Source: a bacterium
GTDB taxonomy: Bacteria; Planctomycetota; UBA1135; UBA2386
Assembly (NCBI GenBank): GCA_030432695.1
Contig: JAUILN010000002.1
Location: 124,001 to 188,000, forward strand
Direction: 5' to 3'
Length of the DNA: 64,000 bases
Shown here in pieces: positions 23,784 through 32,452 of the stretch. Numbering within the stretch: position 1 is the first letter of the stretch; the number at the start of each line of letters is the position of its first letter. A program made the position numbers and the translations under genes. A model generated the notes under the pieces. That model ran no database searches. It saw only the letters and a list, made by a program, of their open reading frames with translations, and was not told where the DNA came from.

Positions 23784-24977
23784 GGCGCCGCCCTCACGAT
23801 CACCCGGGTGAAGCCGTCCAACTCCAACTCCAGCGGCGGGTTACCATTCCGCTCCAACTGCGAGCGGACTCGCCGGACGCCTCTCCCCAACTGCTGCACG
23901 TAGCCCGCCCGCACGAGGCCAGCGGTGATCAAGGGATTGCGGTAGTCGGAGTGGTTGCCGAACTCACCCAGGCTTGCCTGACCGAACGGACCTCCTGGAT
24001 TGCTGAACTCGATCCGATCGGAAAATCACTCGATGCGTCCCGGAGCATGAGTCCCCTCGTACAGCCGGTGCTGGACCATGTTGCGGACGAACTCCTTCAG
24101 GGCCTCCTCGGGATACGAAGGTACGAAGCCCTCTCGGATACCGTCCGGGCGCAGCGGTCGATCCTCGATGTGGGATCGAAGCCAAGCCCATGAGACCTCG
24201 AGCTGATCCTGCAGCGTGCCGGTCGCGGTGCGCCGGGCGACCACCGGTGCGTCATGCTCGAGCCCCCCGTAGCGCACGAGTTCGAGCTTGGCGCCCGGAA
24301 ACAGGTCCTGCGGACTCTTGCCATGCAGCAACAGCGCCGCCGCGTTGGGATACCAGATGCCATCGCGGAACCGTCCCAACTGACGCTGGACGAGCCACGA
24401 CTCGAAGTCCGGGCAGGTCGCCTTCGTCGCCGTCTCCGTCTCGCTCTGCGCGCCATTCAGCAGCCAAGGCCGAGTCCTGCAGATCCCCGATGCCGGCGCC
24501 CGGCAAGACCCTCGTATCGAATGGCTGCTGAGAATCCGGCCGGCGCTCGTTGAGTCTCAGGAGATCGGCGCGTGACGCGCGCTGGGTCGTCGACCCGACT
24601 CGCACCCACGCGACGCCATCGATCTCCACGACGGGCGGCACGGGATAAGGATGCACTTCGATGACGAGCAGACTCCGCCCGTCACGGGTCATCAACGACA
24701 CCGAGGCACTGGGGATCGGCTGGATCTTCGCCGAACGGAGCAGACTCGAGAGCGCCTGCTGCTGCTCATCGAGATCACCATCCGCATCGATGCCGAGCAC
24801 GCTGCCCCGCTTGTCGACCCCAACCAACAACCAACCCGGGATCCGGGAATCTCCGAGATCGTTGGCAAGCGCGCAGACGGTCCTCAAGATCGCGTCGCGC
24901 GCACGCGCCGATTCCTTGTACTCGACGCGGTCGTTTTCGCCCTTCAACAGGGCAGAGATGTCGATGGGCTTGTCCAA
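23780..24977 (-). pseudogene. AlbA_2/Schlafen-type ATP-binding protein, frameshift plus nonsense codon
   Basis: The frame from 24977 encodes a Schlafen AlbA_2 domain (GENDRVEYKES, ALANDLGDSRIPGWLLVGVD, then VRVGSTTQRASRADLLRL). It loses the family pattern after IGDLQDSALAAEW. The pattern resumes in a second frame (DFESWLVQRQLG, YPNAAALLLHGKSPQDLFPGA), placing a frameshift at roughly 24417-24455. That frame meets TGA at 24028-24026 inside RIE-[TGA]-FSDRIEFSNPGGPFG, where the family has Trp (TGG), and then stays open for 81 more codons to the true stop overlapping the ParA ATG. Two independent lesions make this a decayed gene. Confidence 0.85.
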
Positions 24978-25090
24978 GTGCCGCCCTGACCGACGACCAG
25001 TCTACGACCGGCCTTCGATCGGAGCGAGCACCAGACCGGCACGCCGCAGAAGCCACCGAGTGGTCTGCGCAGCGCTGGCCGACGCTCCGA

Positions 25091-25108
25091 AGCTTCCATC
25101 CGGAAGCT
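25091..25108 (-). terminator. Hairpin after the propeller-like gene
   Basis: AGCTTCC (25091-25097), loop ATCC, GGAAGCT (25102-25108): a perfect 7-bp stem with a four-base loop starting 4 nt after the stop codon at 25113 on the minus strand. Confidence 0.6.
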
Positions 25109-25112
25109 GTCC

Positions 25113-26675
25113 TCAGCGATAGACGACGGTGTACCAGTTCTGGTTGCCGCCGTTGCCGTTGGCTGGGATCGGTACCGTGCCGAGCATGGCACCACTGGTC
25201 GCATCGACGCGCACCAGCTGCGGCGCGGCGAGCTGACCGCAGCGCGAGTCAGGCCAGGTCGCCACCGCGACCTCGGTCTCGTCCTTCGAGAGGCCCGCGG
25301 TCCAGCCGTTCTCCAAGGGTGCGGCGGGCATGAAAGGCGTCCACGCGAAGGCGCTCGGGTCCTTCGGATCCAGGTCGAGGCGTCCGACCCAACCGCAATT
25401 CCCGAAGCCACCGACGATCGCGAAGTCGCCGGCATTCGAGACCGTGATCGAGGTGGGTGCGCTACCGAAGGTCACCGCGGGGTTGGACAGCACGCCGAGG
25501 TTCTGCTGACCGGGCAAGGCCGCGTTGTGATCGACCCAGGCGTTCGCGAACAGATCGAAGCGGGCCACCTCGGCCGGAGTCGCACCGGCGAGCTGGATGG
25601 TCACGAACAGGTAGCGCTCGTCGGTGGTGAACGCGGCCTGGGTGGCGATGTCGATCGGGCTGCCGGTGTTCACCGGCACGGGCAGGCCGGAGACCAGGTT
25701 CTGCAGGAAGGTCGGGCTGGAGGGATCGGTGTCGACGACGGTCAACGTGGAGGGCAGCAGCGTCAGCAGCGCGATGCGATCCCCGGACTTCGACATCGCC
25801 CAGCGCTCGTAGATGCCCACCGCGACGTTGGTGGTCTCGTGGACCGGGAGCCCGTAGGTCATGGAGGCCGCATCGACGTCGAGCGCCACCAGCTCGCGGC
25901 CGCCGCTGGTTCCCTGGGTGAGGGTCCACAGCAGTTGCCGCTCCACGTCGAGTGCCAGGCCGTAGCAGCCGGCACCGGGTGATTGGTAGAGCGTCGACCA
26001 CGACAGCGGCGAGGTCGAGGTGTCGGCCACACCCACCAGGCTGCGGATGCTGGAGCCGGTGAAGATCCGGCCGCCGGCCTCGTCGTACACCGCCGCGGTG
26101 ACGTTGTCGGTCTCCGCGACGGCCCCCGACTCGGTCACCGTCCCGCCGGCCGGATCCACCAGGTGGTAGGGGTCGCTGCCCGACACCGAGCAGGCCACGA
26201 AGACCTGCGGCGCGTCGCCCACTGCCAGTCGCCAACCACGGCTCGCCGCCAGGCCTTGCGGCGCGACGGGGTCGAGGACCAACGCCTGGAAGAACAGCGG
26301 GAAGCCAACCAACGGCGGCAGGTTCGGGATCGGCAGTCCGAAGCTCACCGAGCCCTCACCCGGCCCGGGCGGCGCGGTGAGACCCTGGAACGACCCGACC
26401 AGGCTCGAGGGGTCGACGAGCAACTCGGCACCGACGAGCGGCAGCGAGCCGGAGGCGGTACCGAGGACCACCGCGGCGAGCGACGACGGCGCAGCGCACT
26501 GCACGTCCAGGCGGAAGCCCGGATCGTTGAGGCCCGGACGAATGGAGGTGAGGAGCGGCGCCAGGCCACCGGTTCCCGCGGTCGGGGAGCCGTAGGTCTG
26601 CTGGGCGAGCAGGGGCGACGTCGCAAGAGCGAGAGAAAGCGCCGAGACGGGCAGCGCAATGCGTGGCGTGCGCAT
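25113..26675 (-). CDS. Secreted protein with a planctomycete-type N-terminal domain and propeller-like repeats
   Basis: A 520-residue protein starting at 26675 with a signal peptide ending near LLAQQ. Residues about 25-165 contain the pattern YGSPTAGTGGLAP...L followed by hydrophobic strands and LFFQALVLDP, a domain also seen in reverse order of context in the protein at 47649. The rest has repeating blade-like segments (SGSDPYHLVDPAGGTV, TDNVTAAVYDEAGGRIFTG, GCYGLALDVERQLLWTL, SKSGDRIALLTL, TTDERYLFVTI), consistent with a seven-bladed NHL/YVTN-like beta-propeller. Exported; role unknown. A C-terminal Cys pair lies around NCGW and SRCGQ. Confidence 0.7.
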   Translation of the reverse strand: MRTPRIALPVSALSLALATSPLLAQQTYGSPTAGTGGLAPLLTSIRPGLNDPGFRLDVQCAAPSSLAAVVLGTASGSLPLVGAELLVDPSSLVGSFQGLTAPPGPGEGSVSFGLPIPNLPPLVGFPLFFQALVLDPVAPQGLAASRGWRLAVGDAPQVFVACSVSGSDPYHLVDPAGGTVTESGAVAETDNVTAAVYDEAGGRIFTGSSIRSLVGVADTSTSPLSWSTLYQSPGAGCYGLALDVERQLLWTLTQGTSGGRELVALDVDAASMTYGLPVHETTNVAVGIYERWAMSKSGDRIALLTLLPSTLTVVDTDPSSPTFLQNLVSGLPVPVNTGSPIDIATQAAFTTDERYLFVTIQLAGATPAEVARFDLFANAWVDHNAALPGQQNLGVLSNPAVTFGSAPTSITVSNAGDFAIVGGFGNCGWVGRLDLDPKDPSAFAWTPFMPAAPLENGWTAGLSKDETEVAVATWPDSRCGQLAAPQLVRVDATSGAMLGTVPIPANGNGGNQNWYTVVYR

Positions 26676-26788
26676 GGGCGGAGATCGAGAGCGGGTCCCT
26701 GGCAGGGGGAGGGCCCCAGTGTAGAGGCCGCGAACCGGATCGACCACGCCACCCGACCGACGGCCGAGCGCATGGAGCGATGTCCGCC

Positions 26789-27607
26789 TCAGTTTGCGCG
26801 TGTGGCACTCCACAGCACCGAACGCATCGACAGCGATCCGAGGTCGAAGCCATCGAGAGGGAACGACACCCGGTCGCCCGACTCCGCCGCACCGGCCGCG
26901 TACAGCAGCGGAAACCAATGATCGGGATGCGGGTGCGCGAGCCGGGCATGCGGACCACCCGGCCAGGCCGCGACCAGCCGCTCGGTGTCCCCGACCCGGA
27001 TCGCCGCAGCGGCCTGCTCGTCGAACTCGCGGGCCCAGTCGGGCGCCGTGGCACCCGCCCCCCGGCCGAACGCGTCGCGCAGATTGTGGGTCACATTGCC
27101 ACTGCCGAGCAGGAGCACGCCCTCGTCGCGGAGCGGTCGCAGCGCCCTGCCGAGTTTCAGATGCTCCCGCGGACCGAGCCGTCCATCGAGACTGAGCTGC
27201 ACCACCGGGATGTCGGCGTCGGGGAACAGGTGACAGAGCACCGACCACGCGCCGTGGTCGAGCCCCCAGTCCTCGCGACCGGTGATCGGAGGATCGGTGC
27301 GATCCGCCAACAGCGCGACGACTCGGCGCGCGAGCCCGGGACTGCCCGGCGCCGGATAGCTCAGCTCGTGAAGCTGCCGTGGAAAGCCCCCGAAGTCGTG
27401 GATGGTCCGCGGCGCGGCCTCGCCGGTGACGAAGCTACCCTCGGTCCACCAATGTGCGGAGACGCAGAGCACCGCCTGGGGCCGCGGCAACTCGCGACCG
27501 AGCGCACGGAACCCGCGACTCCAAAGATTGTCCTCGATGGCGTTCAGCGGCGAACCGTGGCCGATGAACAGGACGGGCATACGGGCCGATGGAGGGTCTC
27601 GATCCAT
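26789..27607 (-). CDS. DODA-type extradiol aromatic ring-opening dioxygenase (YgiD-like)
   Basis: A 272-residue protein of the class III extradiol dioxygenase/4,5-DOPA dioxygenase family. The Zn/Fe ligands are expected in FIGHGSPLNAIEDN (first His), SAHWWTEG and LDHGAWSVL; GSGNVTHNLRD and LAHPHPDHWFPLLYAAG complete the pattern. Starts at 27607 or at 27580 (MPVLFIGHG) are both possible; the second removes nine residues, and neither has a clear Shine-Dalgarno. E. coli YgiD opens the ring of DOPA; the natural substrate here is not known. The upstream gene on the same strand ends 34 nt away. Confidence 0.88.
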   Translation of the reverse strand: MDRDPPSARMPVLFIGHGSPLNAIEDNLWSRGFRALGRELPRPQAVLCVSAHWWTEGSFVTGEAAPRTIHDFGGFPRQLHELSYPAPGSPGLARRVVALLADRTDPPITGREDWGLDHGAWSVLCHLFPDADIPVVQLSLDGRLGPREHLKLGRALRPLRDEGVLLLGSGNVTHNLRDAFGRGAGATAPDWAREFDEQAAAAIRVGDTERLVAAWPGGPHARLAHPHPDHWFPLLYAAGAAESGDRVSFPLDGFDLGSLSMRSVLWSATRAN

Positions 27608-27641
27608 GAGCGGGCCGCCCGCGGGCGGCGACCCGAGGATC

Positions 27642-29021
27642 CTACACCTCCTCGAGCTGCCCCTGTACCGGCACGTCGACGTGCGCGAAGCCGACGTCGC
27701 GCAACGCGTCGGCGAAGTGGCAGGCAGCGTCCTCCTCACCGTGGACCACGAACACGCGGCGCACCTTGCCGGCCAACGGCCCGATCGCCGCCAGCAGATC
27801 GTTCTTGTCGGCGTGCGCCGACATGCCTCCGACGGTCCGGACCTCGCAGCGGACGTGGTAGCGCTCACCGAGGATCGGCACCGTGTCGTAGCCGTCGACC
27901 AGCTTGCGGCCGAGGGTGCCGCGCGCCATGAAGCCGACCGCCAGCACCAGATCCTGCTCGCGCCCGACGCTGACCGCGAGGTGGTGCAGGATGCGGCCCG
28001 CCTCGCACATGCCGGAAGCCGACAGGATCAGACCGCGCCGCTCGAAGTTCAGCGCCTTGCTCTCCTCCGGCGTCGACACGAAGCGCAGGCCGCTGACCAG
28101 CAGCGGGTCGTGACCGTCCGCGAGGATCCGCCGCGCCTCCTTGTCGAACAACTCGCGGTGGGCGGCGACGACCCGGGTGGCGCGCGTCGACAGCGGCGAG
28201 TCGACCCAGATCGGGATCTCGGGGATCCGCCCGGCCCGCTGCAGTCGACCGAGCGCGTAGAGCAGGTTCTGCGTCCGCCCCACCGAGAAGGCCGGCACCA
28301 GGATCCGGCCACCGCGCGCCTCGGCATCGTGGATCGCCTGCTCCAGGGCCCGCTCCACGTCGGCGGCCGGCTCGTGCACCCGGTCGCCATAGGTGGACTC
28401 GGTGAGCAGCACGTCGCACGGCGGAATCGGGTCGGGGTCGCGAAGGATCGGGTAGCCGCGACGCCCGAGGTCGCCGGTGAAGACCACATGCAGCGCCCGG
28501 CCGTTCTCGTCGCAGCGGAGGTCGACGATCGCCGAACCGAGGATGTGCCCGGCCTCCAGGAACTCGCAGCGCACGCCGCCGAGGACCTCGAACGGAGCGT
28601 GGTAGGCGTGCCGGACCAACTGGTCGAGCGTCCGCTCCACGTCGGCAATCTCGTACGGCGGCGGCGTGACCGGCTTGCCGTGCTTCTCCAGGAACTTCGC
28701 GTTCTCGGCCTGGATGTTCGCCGAGTCGGGCAGCAGGAGTTCGAGCAGGTCGGCCGTGGCGTCGGTGCAGTGGATCGCGCCGCGGTAGCCGAGCTTCACC
28801 AGCCGCGGCAGTGCCCCGCTGTGGTCGATGTGCGCGTGGCTGAGCACCACGGCGTCGACCTGCTGGGGATGCAGACCCAGCTCGCGGTTCGCCACGTCGG
28901 AGAGGCGCCGCGGGCCCTGGACCAGGCCGCAGTCGAGGAGCACGTTGCCGCCCGCGACGCTCAGCAGGTGGCGGCTACCGGTGACGTGACGCGCGGCGCC
29001 GAGGAACTGGATTCGTGCCAT
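27642..29021 (-). CDS. Metallo-beta-lactamase/beta-CASP RNase-like protein
   Basis: A 459-residue protein (COG1236 type). The zinc motif HxHxDH is H62-A-H64-I-D66-H67, followed by the second ligand region EAGHILGSA, the VFTGDLGR motif and ESTYGDR. The beta-CASP insert (VPAFSVGRTQNLLYAL, WVDSPLS) and the terminal GGMSAHADKNDLL and VFVVHGEEDA motifs are all present. Relatives are RNA endo- or exonucleases related to CPSF73 and RNase J, so a role in RNA processing is likely. It starts one base after the SGNH-TPR gene, so they share a transcript. Confidence 0.9.
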   Translation of the reverse strand: MARIQFLGAARHVTGSRHLLSVAGGNVLLDCGLVQGPRRLSDVANRELGLHPQQVDAVVLSHAHIDHSGALPRLVKLGYRGAIHCTDATADLLELLLPDSANIQAENAKFLEKHGKPVTPPPYEIADVERTLDQLVRHAYHAPFEVLGGVRCEFLEAGHILGSAIVDLRCDENGRALHVVFTGDLGRRGYPILRDPDPIPPCDVLLTESTYGDRVHEPAADVERALEQAIHDAEARGGRILVPAFSVGRTQNLLYALGRLQRAGRIPEIPIWVDSPLSTRATRVVAAHRELFDKEARRILADGHDPLLVSGLRFVSTPEESKALNFERRGLILSASGMCEAGRILHHLAVSVGREQDLVLAVGFMARGTLGRKLVDGYDTVPILGERYHVRCEVRTVGGMSAHADKNDLLAAIGPLAGKVRRVFVVHGEEDAACHFADALRDVGFAHVDVPVQGQLEEV

Positions 29022-29022
29022 G

Positions 29023-30654
29023 TCAGCCTGCCTGCCCCGCCCGCAAGGCCGCGTAGGCCTCGCGATAGAACTCTCGATGCTGCTCGCGGTAGTCGGCGTC
29101 GTGCGGCTCGCCGCGCAGCTCCCTGGCCCGCTCGTCGAGGAAGCGGCGAATGCCCGCGCTGAACATGTCGATCAGCTCGACGATCTTGCGGCTGCCGGGA
29201 TCGGTGTTCGGCGCCAGCAAGGTGCGGAGCCTGGCCGAAGCCTCCAGGAACGCCTCGTACTGGTGCATCAGGAACAGCAGGGTCACCACGTGGTTCTGCA
29301 CCGCGAGGTCGCTCGCCTCCGCATAGCCGTCGTCGGCCCGCGTGAACCGGTCGACAGCCGGCGCCGCATCGGCGACCAGCTTCGAGGCGAGCAGGTCGTC
29401 GTAGACCAGTTCCGCGACCACCAGGTTGCCGCGCTTGGTGGGGTGCACGTAGTCGAGGAACAGCTCGAAGCCGGGTGCCGGGCCGTCGGCAGCGGCGTGC
29501 ATCGCGGCGTCGGCGTCGAGCAGCTCGGCATGGGGATGGCGTGCGGCGATGCGACGGATCGCATCGAGGATCGGCGTGGTGGCGCGGAACGGCGTCTGGT
29601 CGAGGTCGCGGGCCTTGGAGTAGGCGTCCTTGGCGGCCTCGCGACGACCGGCTCCTTCATGGGCGCGCGCCAGCCGGAACCAGGTGTCCGCGTACTGGGG
29701 ATCGACCTCGGTCGCGCCTTCGAGCGGCGCGATGGCCGCCGCCGGACGCCCTTCCAGGAGCTCGCGGCAGCCTTCGTCGTAGAGCGCGCGCCAGCGCTGT
29801 AGATCTGCGCCTTCCACGCCGTGGGTCGACACGTTCGGTTCCCAATCGCGCAGGTTCACCGGCACGGTCAACAGCCGCACCGGCACCCCGTGCTCCCCGG
29901 CCTCGGCGACGATCGCGTCGATCGAGAACTCGTAGTGCTCGACGACCTCGGCGTACTGCTGCGGATCGGCCCGCATCGGCAGAGCCGTCCGCTCGATCTG
30001 CGAGTCGATGAAGGCCTGGGTGTCCTCACGCGCCGCGCCGCTGAGCGAATCGTTCACCGCGGCACTCAGGCACGCGAACAGCCGCGAGTGCGTTGCCAGC
30101 CCGCGGACCGCGTCGCGCAGCAGCGACTGCGGCTTGTAACGCCTGGTCTCGACGAACTCGTTGTTGCCCGACCAGATCAGGATCACGTCCGGGTCGTAGC
30201 GGATCACGTCGTGGAAGATCGCGCGCACCCGGTAGCTGGCATAGGCATGCGCGCTGACGTTCAGCACCTCGATCGACTGCCCGGGATAGGCGTTCTGCAG
30301 CGCCTGTTGCAGATAGGTGCTGTAGTACTGCCCGCCGTGGTGCGGCCAACCCGCGCTCGCCGACCCGCCGATGCAGAACGCCCGGAAGCCGCCCGCAGGC
30401 TTCTCGACCGGGAAGGTGATGTCGTTCTGCGCGTAGGCCTCGGGGTGGGCGACGCGGTAGTGCCGCACGCCGTCGATCTCGACCTCGGCAAAGATCGACC
30501 CGGTCTCGTTCAGGTTGAGGAACGGGTCGTCGGAATCGGCACCGACGCCGAGCACACGCACGCCGATCTCCAACGCACCGAGCAGCAGGAGCGGCGACGC
30601 GAGCAGGATCACCCGGAACAGCCAGACGCGGCCGGAGCGCGGAGCGGGAGGCAT
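29023..30654 (-). CDS. Membrane-anchored SGNH hydrolase-like protein with TPR-like insert
   Basis: A 543-residue protein with an N-terminal signal anchor (WLFRVILLASPLLLLGAL). The SGNH motifs are spread out: block I GGSASAGW, block III WSGNNEF, and block V DYVHPTKRGN, giving Ser, Asn and Asp/His of the usual triad. Between them lies a TPR-like helical pair (ALYDEGCRELLEGRPAAAIAPLEGATEVDP, AWF-type repeat with ARAHEGAGRREAAKDAYSKA). Similar proteins in planctomycetes are annotated as GDSL-family or tetratricopeptide proteins. Acetyl-ester hydrolysis outside the membrane is inferred. The start at 30654 was chosen because it begins the signal anchor. Confidence 0.75.
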   Translation of the reverse strand: MPPAPRSGRVWLFRVILLASPLLLLGALEIGVRVLGVGADSDDPFLNLNETGSIFAEVEIDGVRHYRVAHPEAYAQNDITFPVEKPAGGFRAFCIGGSASAGWPHHGGQYYSTYLQQALQNAYPGQSIEVLNVSAHAYASYRVRAIFHDVIRYDPDVILIWSGNNEFVETRRYKPQSLLRDAVRGLATHSRLFACLSAAVNDSLSGAAREDTQAFIDSQIERTALPMRADPQQYAEVVEHYEFSIDAIVAEAGEHGVPVRLLTVPVNLRDWEPNVSTHGVEGADLQRWRALYDEGCRELLEGRPAAAIAPLEGATEVDPQYADTWFRLARAHEGAGRREAAKDAYSKARDLDQTPFRATTPILDAIRRIAARHPHAELLDADAAMHAAADGPAPGFELFLDYVHPTKRGNLVVAELVYDDLLASKLVADAAPAVDRFTRADDGYAEASDLAVQNHVVTLLFLMHQYEAFLEASARLRTLLAPNTDPGSRKIVELIDMFSAGIRRFLDERARELRGEPHDADYREQHREFYREAYAALRAGQAG

Positions 30655-30734
30655 CGAGGGGAGGATACCCCCCGAGGATCGGCGAACGTCCCGACGCTCT
30701 TCCGTTCTGGAGCGGGGATCCTGATGCTGGACGC

Positions 30735-32447
30735 ATGCGCATCGCCGTCGCCGTCGCGGTCTCTCTGCTCCCCCTGGTCCTCCCGGCCCAGGATGGCGCG
30801 ACCCAGAACCGCCCCACCGGCGCACCGTTCGCGACCCGGTCCGCGGTGATCGCGCCCCACGCCGTCGCCGCCACCGCTCATCCGATCGCCACCCAGGTCG
30901 CGCTCGACGTGATGCAGCGCGGCGGCAACGCCATCGACGCGGCGATCGCCGCCAACGCGGTGCTGGCGCTGGGCGAACCCACCGGCTGCGGGCTCGGCGG
31001 CGACCTGTTCGCGATGGTCTGGAGCGCCGACGAGGAACGGCTGCACGGCTTCAACGGCAGCGGCCGCTCGCCCCGCTCGCTCACCGTCGAGAAGCTCCGC
31101 GCCGAGCTCGACGCCCTCGAGGTCGAGTCCATCCCCGCCTACGGCGTCCTGCCGATCAGCGTGCCCGGCGCGGTCGACGGCTGGTGCAAGCTGCACGTCC
31201 GCTTCGGTCAGTTACCGCTCGCCGAGGTGCTCGCGCCGGCGATCGCCTACGCCCGCGCCGGCATCCCGGTGCCGGAGGTCATCGCCTACTACTGGAGCCT
31301 CGCACCCGAACGCTACGCCGGCCAGCCGGGCTTCGCCGAGGTCTTCCTGCCCGACGGCCGGCCACCCGCACACGGTGACCTGTTCCGCAACCCTGCCCTG
31401 GCGGACACCCTCGAAGCGATCGCCACGGGCGGCCGCGAGGCCTTCTACGAAGGCGAGATCGCCGAACAGCTCGCCGGCTGGGTGCAGACCCACGGCGGTT
31501 ACCTCACCACCGACGACCTCGCCGGCCACCACGGCGAATGGGTCGCCCCGGTGTCGACGAACTACCGCGGCTACGACGTCTGGGAGCTGCCGCCCAATGG
31601 CCAGGGCATCGCCGCGCTGCAGATCCTCAATGTGCTCGAGCGCCACGACCTCGCCGCAATGGGCTTCGGCAGCGCCGACCATCTGCACCTGTTCACGGAG
31701 GCCAAGAAGCTGGCCTTCGAGGACCGCGCCCGCTTCTACGCCGACATGGCGATGGCCGATGTGCCGGTCGAAGGGCTGATCTCGAAGGAATACGCCGCCG
31801 AGCGCGCGTCCCTGATCCGCCCCGACCGCGCGCTCCTCTCGGTGCCCACCGACGCCCCCGAGGACGGCGATACGACCTACCTGACCGTCGCCGACCCCCA
31901 GGGCAACATGGTCTCGCTGATCCAGTCGAACTACCGCGGCTTCGGCTCGGGGGTCGCCGTGCCGTCCCTCGGCTTCTGCCTCCAAGACCGCGGCGAGCTG
32001 TTCGACATGCACCCCGGCCGCGCCAACAGCTATGCGCCGGGCAAGCGCCCCTTCCACACCATCATCCCCTGCTTCGTCACCCGGGACGGCCAGCCCTGGC
32101 TGAGCTTCGGCGTGATGGGCGGCGCGATGCAGCCGCAGGGCCACGCACAGATCGTCGCGAACCTGGTCGACTTCGGGATGGGGTTGCAGGAAGCCGGCGA
32201 TGCACCGCGCGTGCGCCACGAAGGCTCGTCGCAGCCGACCGGCGAACGCATGAAGGATGGCGGCACGCTACGCGTCGAGGCGGGGATCGACGAAAGCGTG
32301 GTCGAAGCGCTACGCGCCAAGGGCCACCGGGTGGAACGCGGCGACTTCGGCTTCGGCGGCTACCAGGCGATCCTGCGGGATGCGGAGCGCGGGGTGTGGT
32401 GGGCGGCTTCGGAGTCGCGGAAGGATGGGATGGCGGCGGGCTACTGA
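30735..32447 (+). CDS. Secreted gamma-glutamyltransferase family protein
   Basis: A 570-residue Ntn hydrolase proenzyme with a signal peptide (LLPLVLPAQ). The family landmarks are ATAHPIATQVALDVMQRGGNAIDAAIAANAVL, the GLGGDLF segment and the autoprocessing site before the catalytic threonine in DTTYLTVADPQGN (about residue 380), which becomes the N terminus of the small subunit. SLIQSNYRGFGSG and the GGAMQPQGHAQ substrate region follow. It should act in the periplasm on glutathione or gamma-glutamyl peptides. It is divergent from the SGNH gene and convergent (5 nt) with the large repeat protein. Confidence 0.92.
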   Translation: MRIAVAVAVSLLPLVLPAQDGATQNRPTGAPFATRSAVIAPHAVAATAHPIATQVALDVMQRGGNAIDAAIAANAVLALGEPTGCGLGGDLFAMVWSADEERLHGFNGSGRSPRSLTVEKLRAELDALEVESIPAYGVLPISVPGAVDGWCKLHVRFGQLPLAEVLAPAIAYARAGIPVPEVIAYYWSLAPERYAGQPGFAEVFLPDGRPPAHGDLFRNPALADTLEAIATGGREAFYEGEIAEQLAGWVQTHGGYLTTDDLAGHHGEWVAPVSTNYRGYDVWELPPNGQGIAALQILNVLERHDLAAMGFGSADHLHLFTEAKKLAFEDRARFYADMAMADVPVEGLISKEYAAERASLIRPDRALLSVPTDAPEDGDTTYLTVADPQGNMVSLIQSNYRGFGSGVAVPSLGFCLQDRGELFDMHPGRANSYAPGKRPFHTIIPCFVTRDGQPWLSFGVMGGAMQPQGHAQIVANLVDFGMGLQEAGDAPRVRHEGSSQPTGERMKDGGTLRVEAGIDESVVEALRAKGHRVERGDFGFGGYQAILRDAERGVWWAASESRKDGMAAGY

Positions 32448-32452
32448 CCCCC

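Noticed and set aside
24026..24028. In-frame TGA in the AlbA_2 gene as a second selenocysteine
   Set aside because: The family has Trp at this position, no redox motif is nearby, and the gene also carries a frameshift, so a nonsense mutation fits better.
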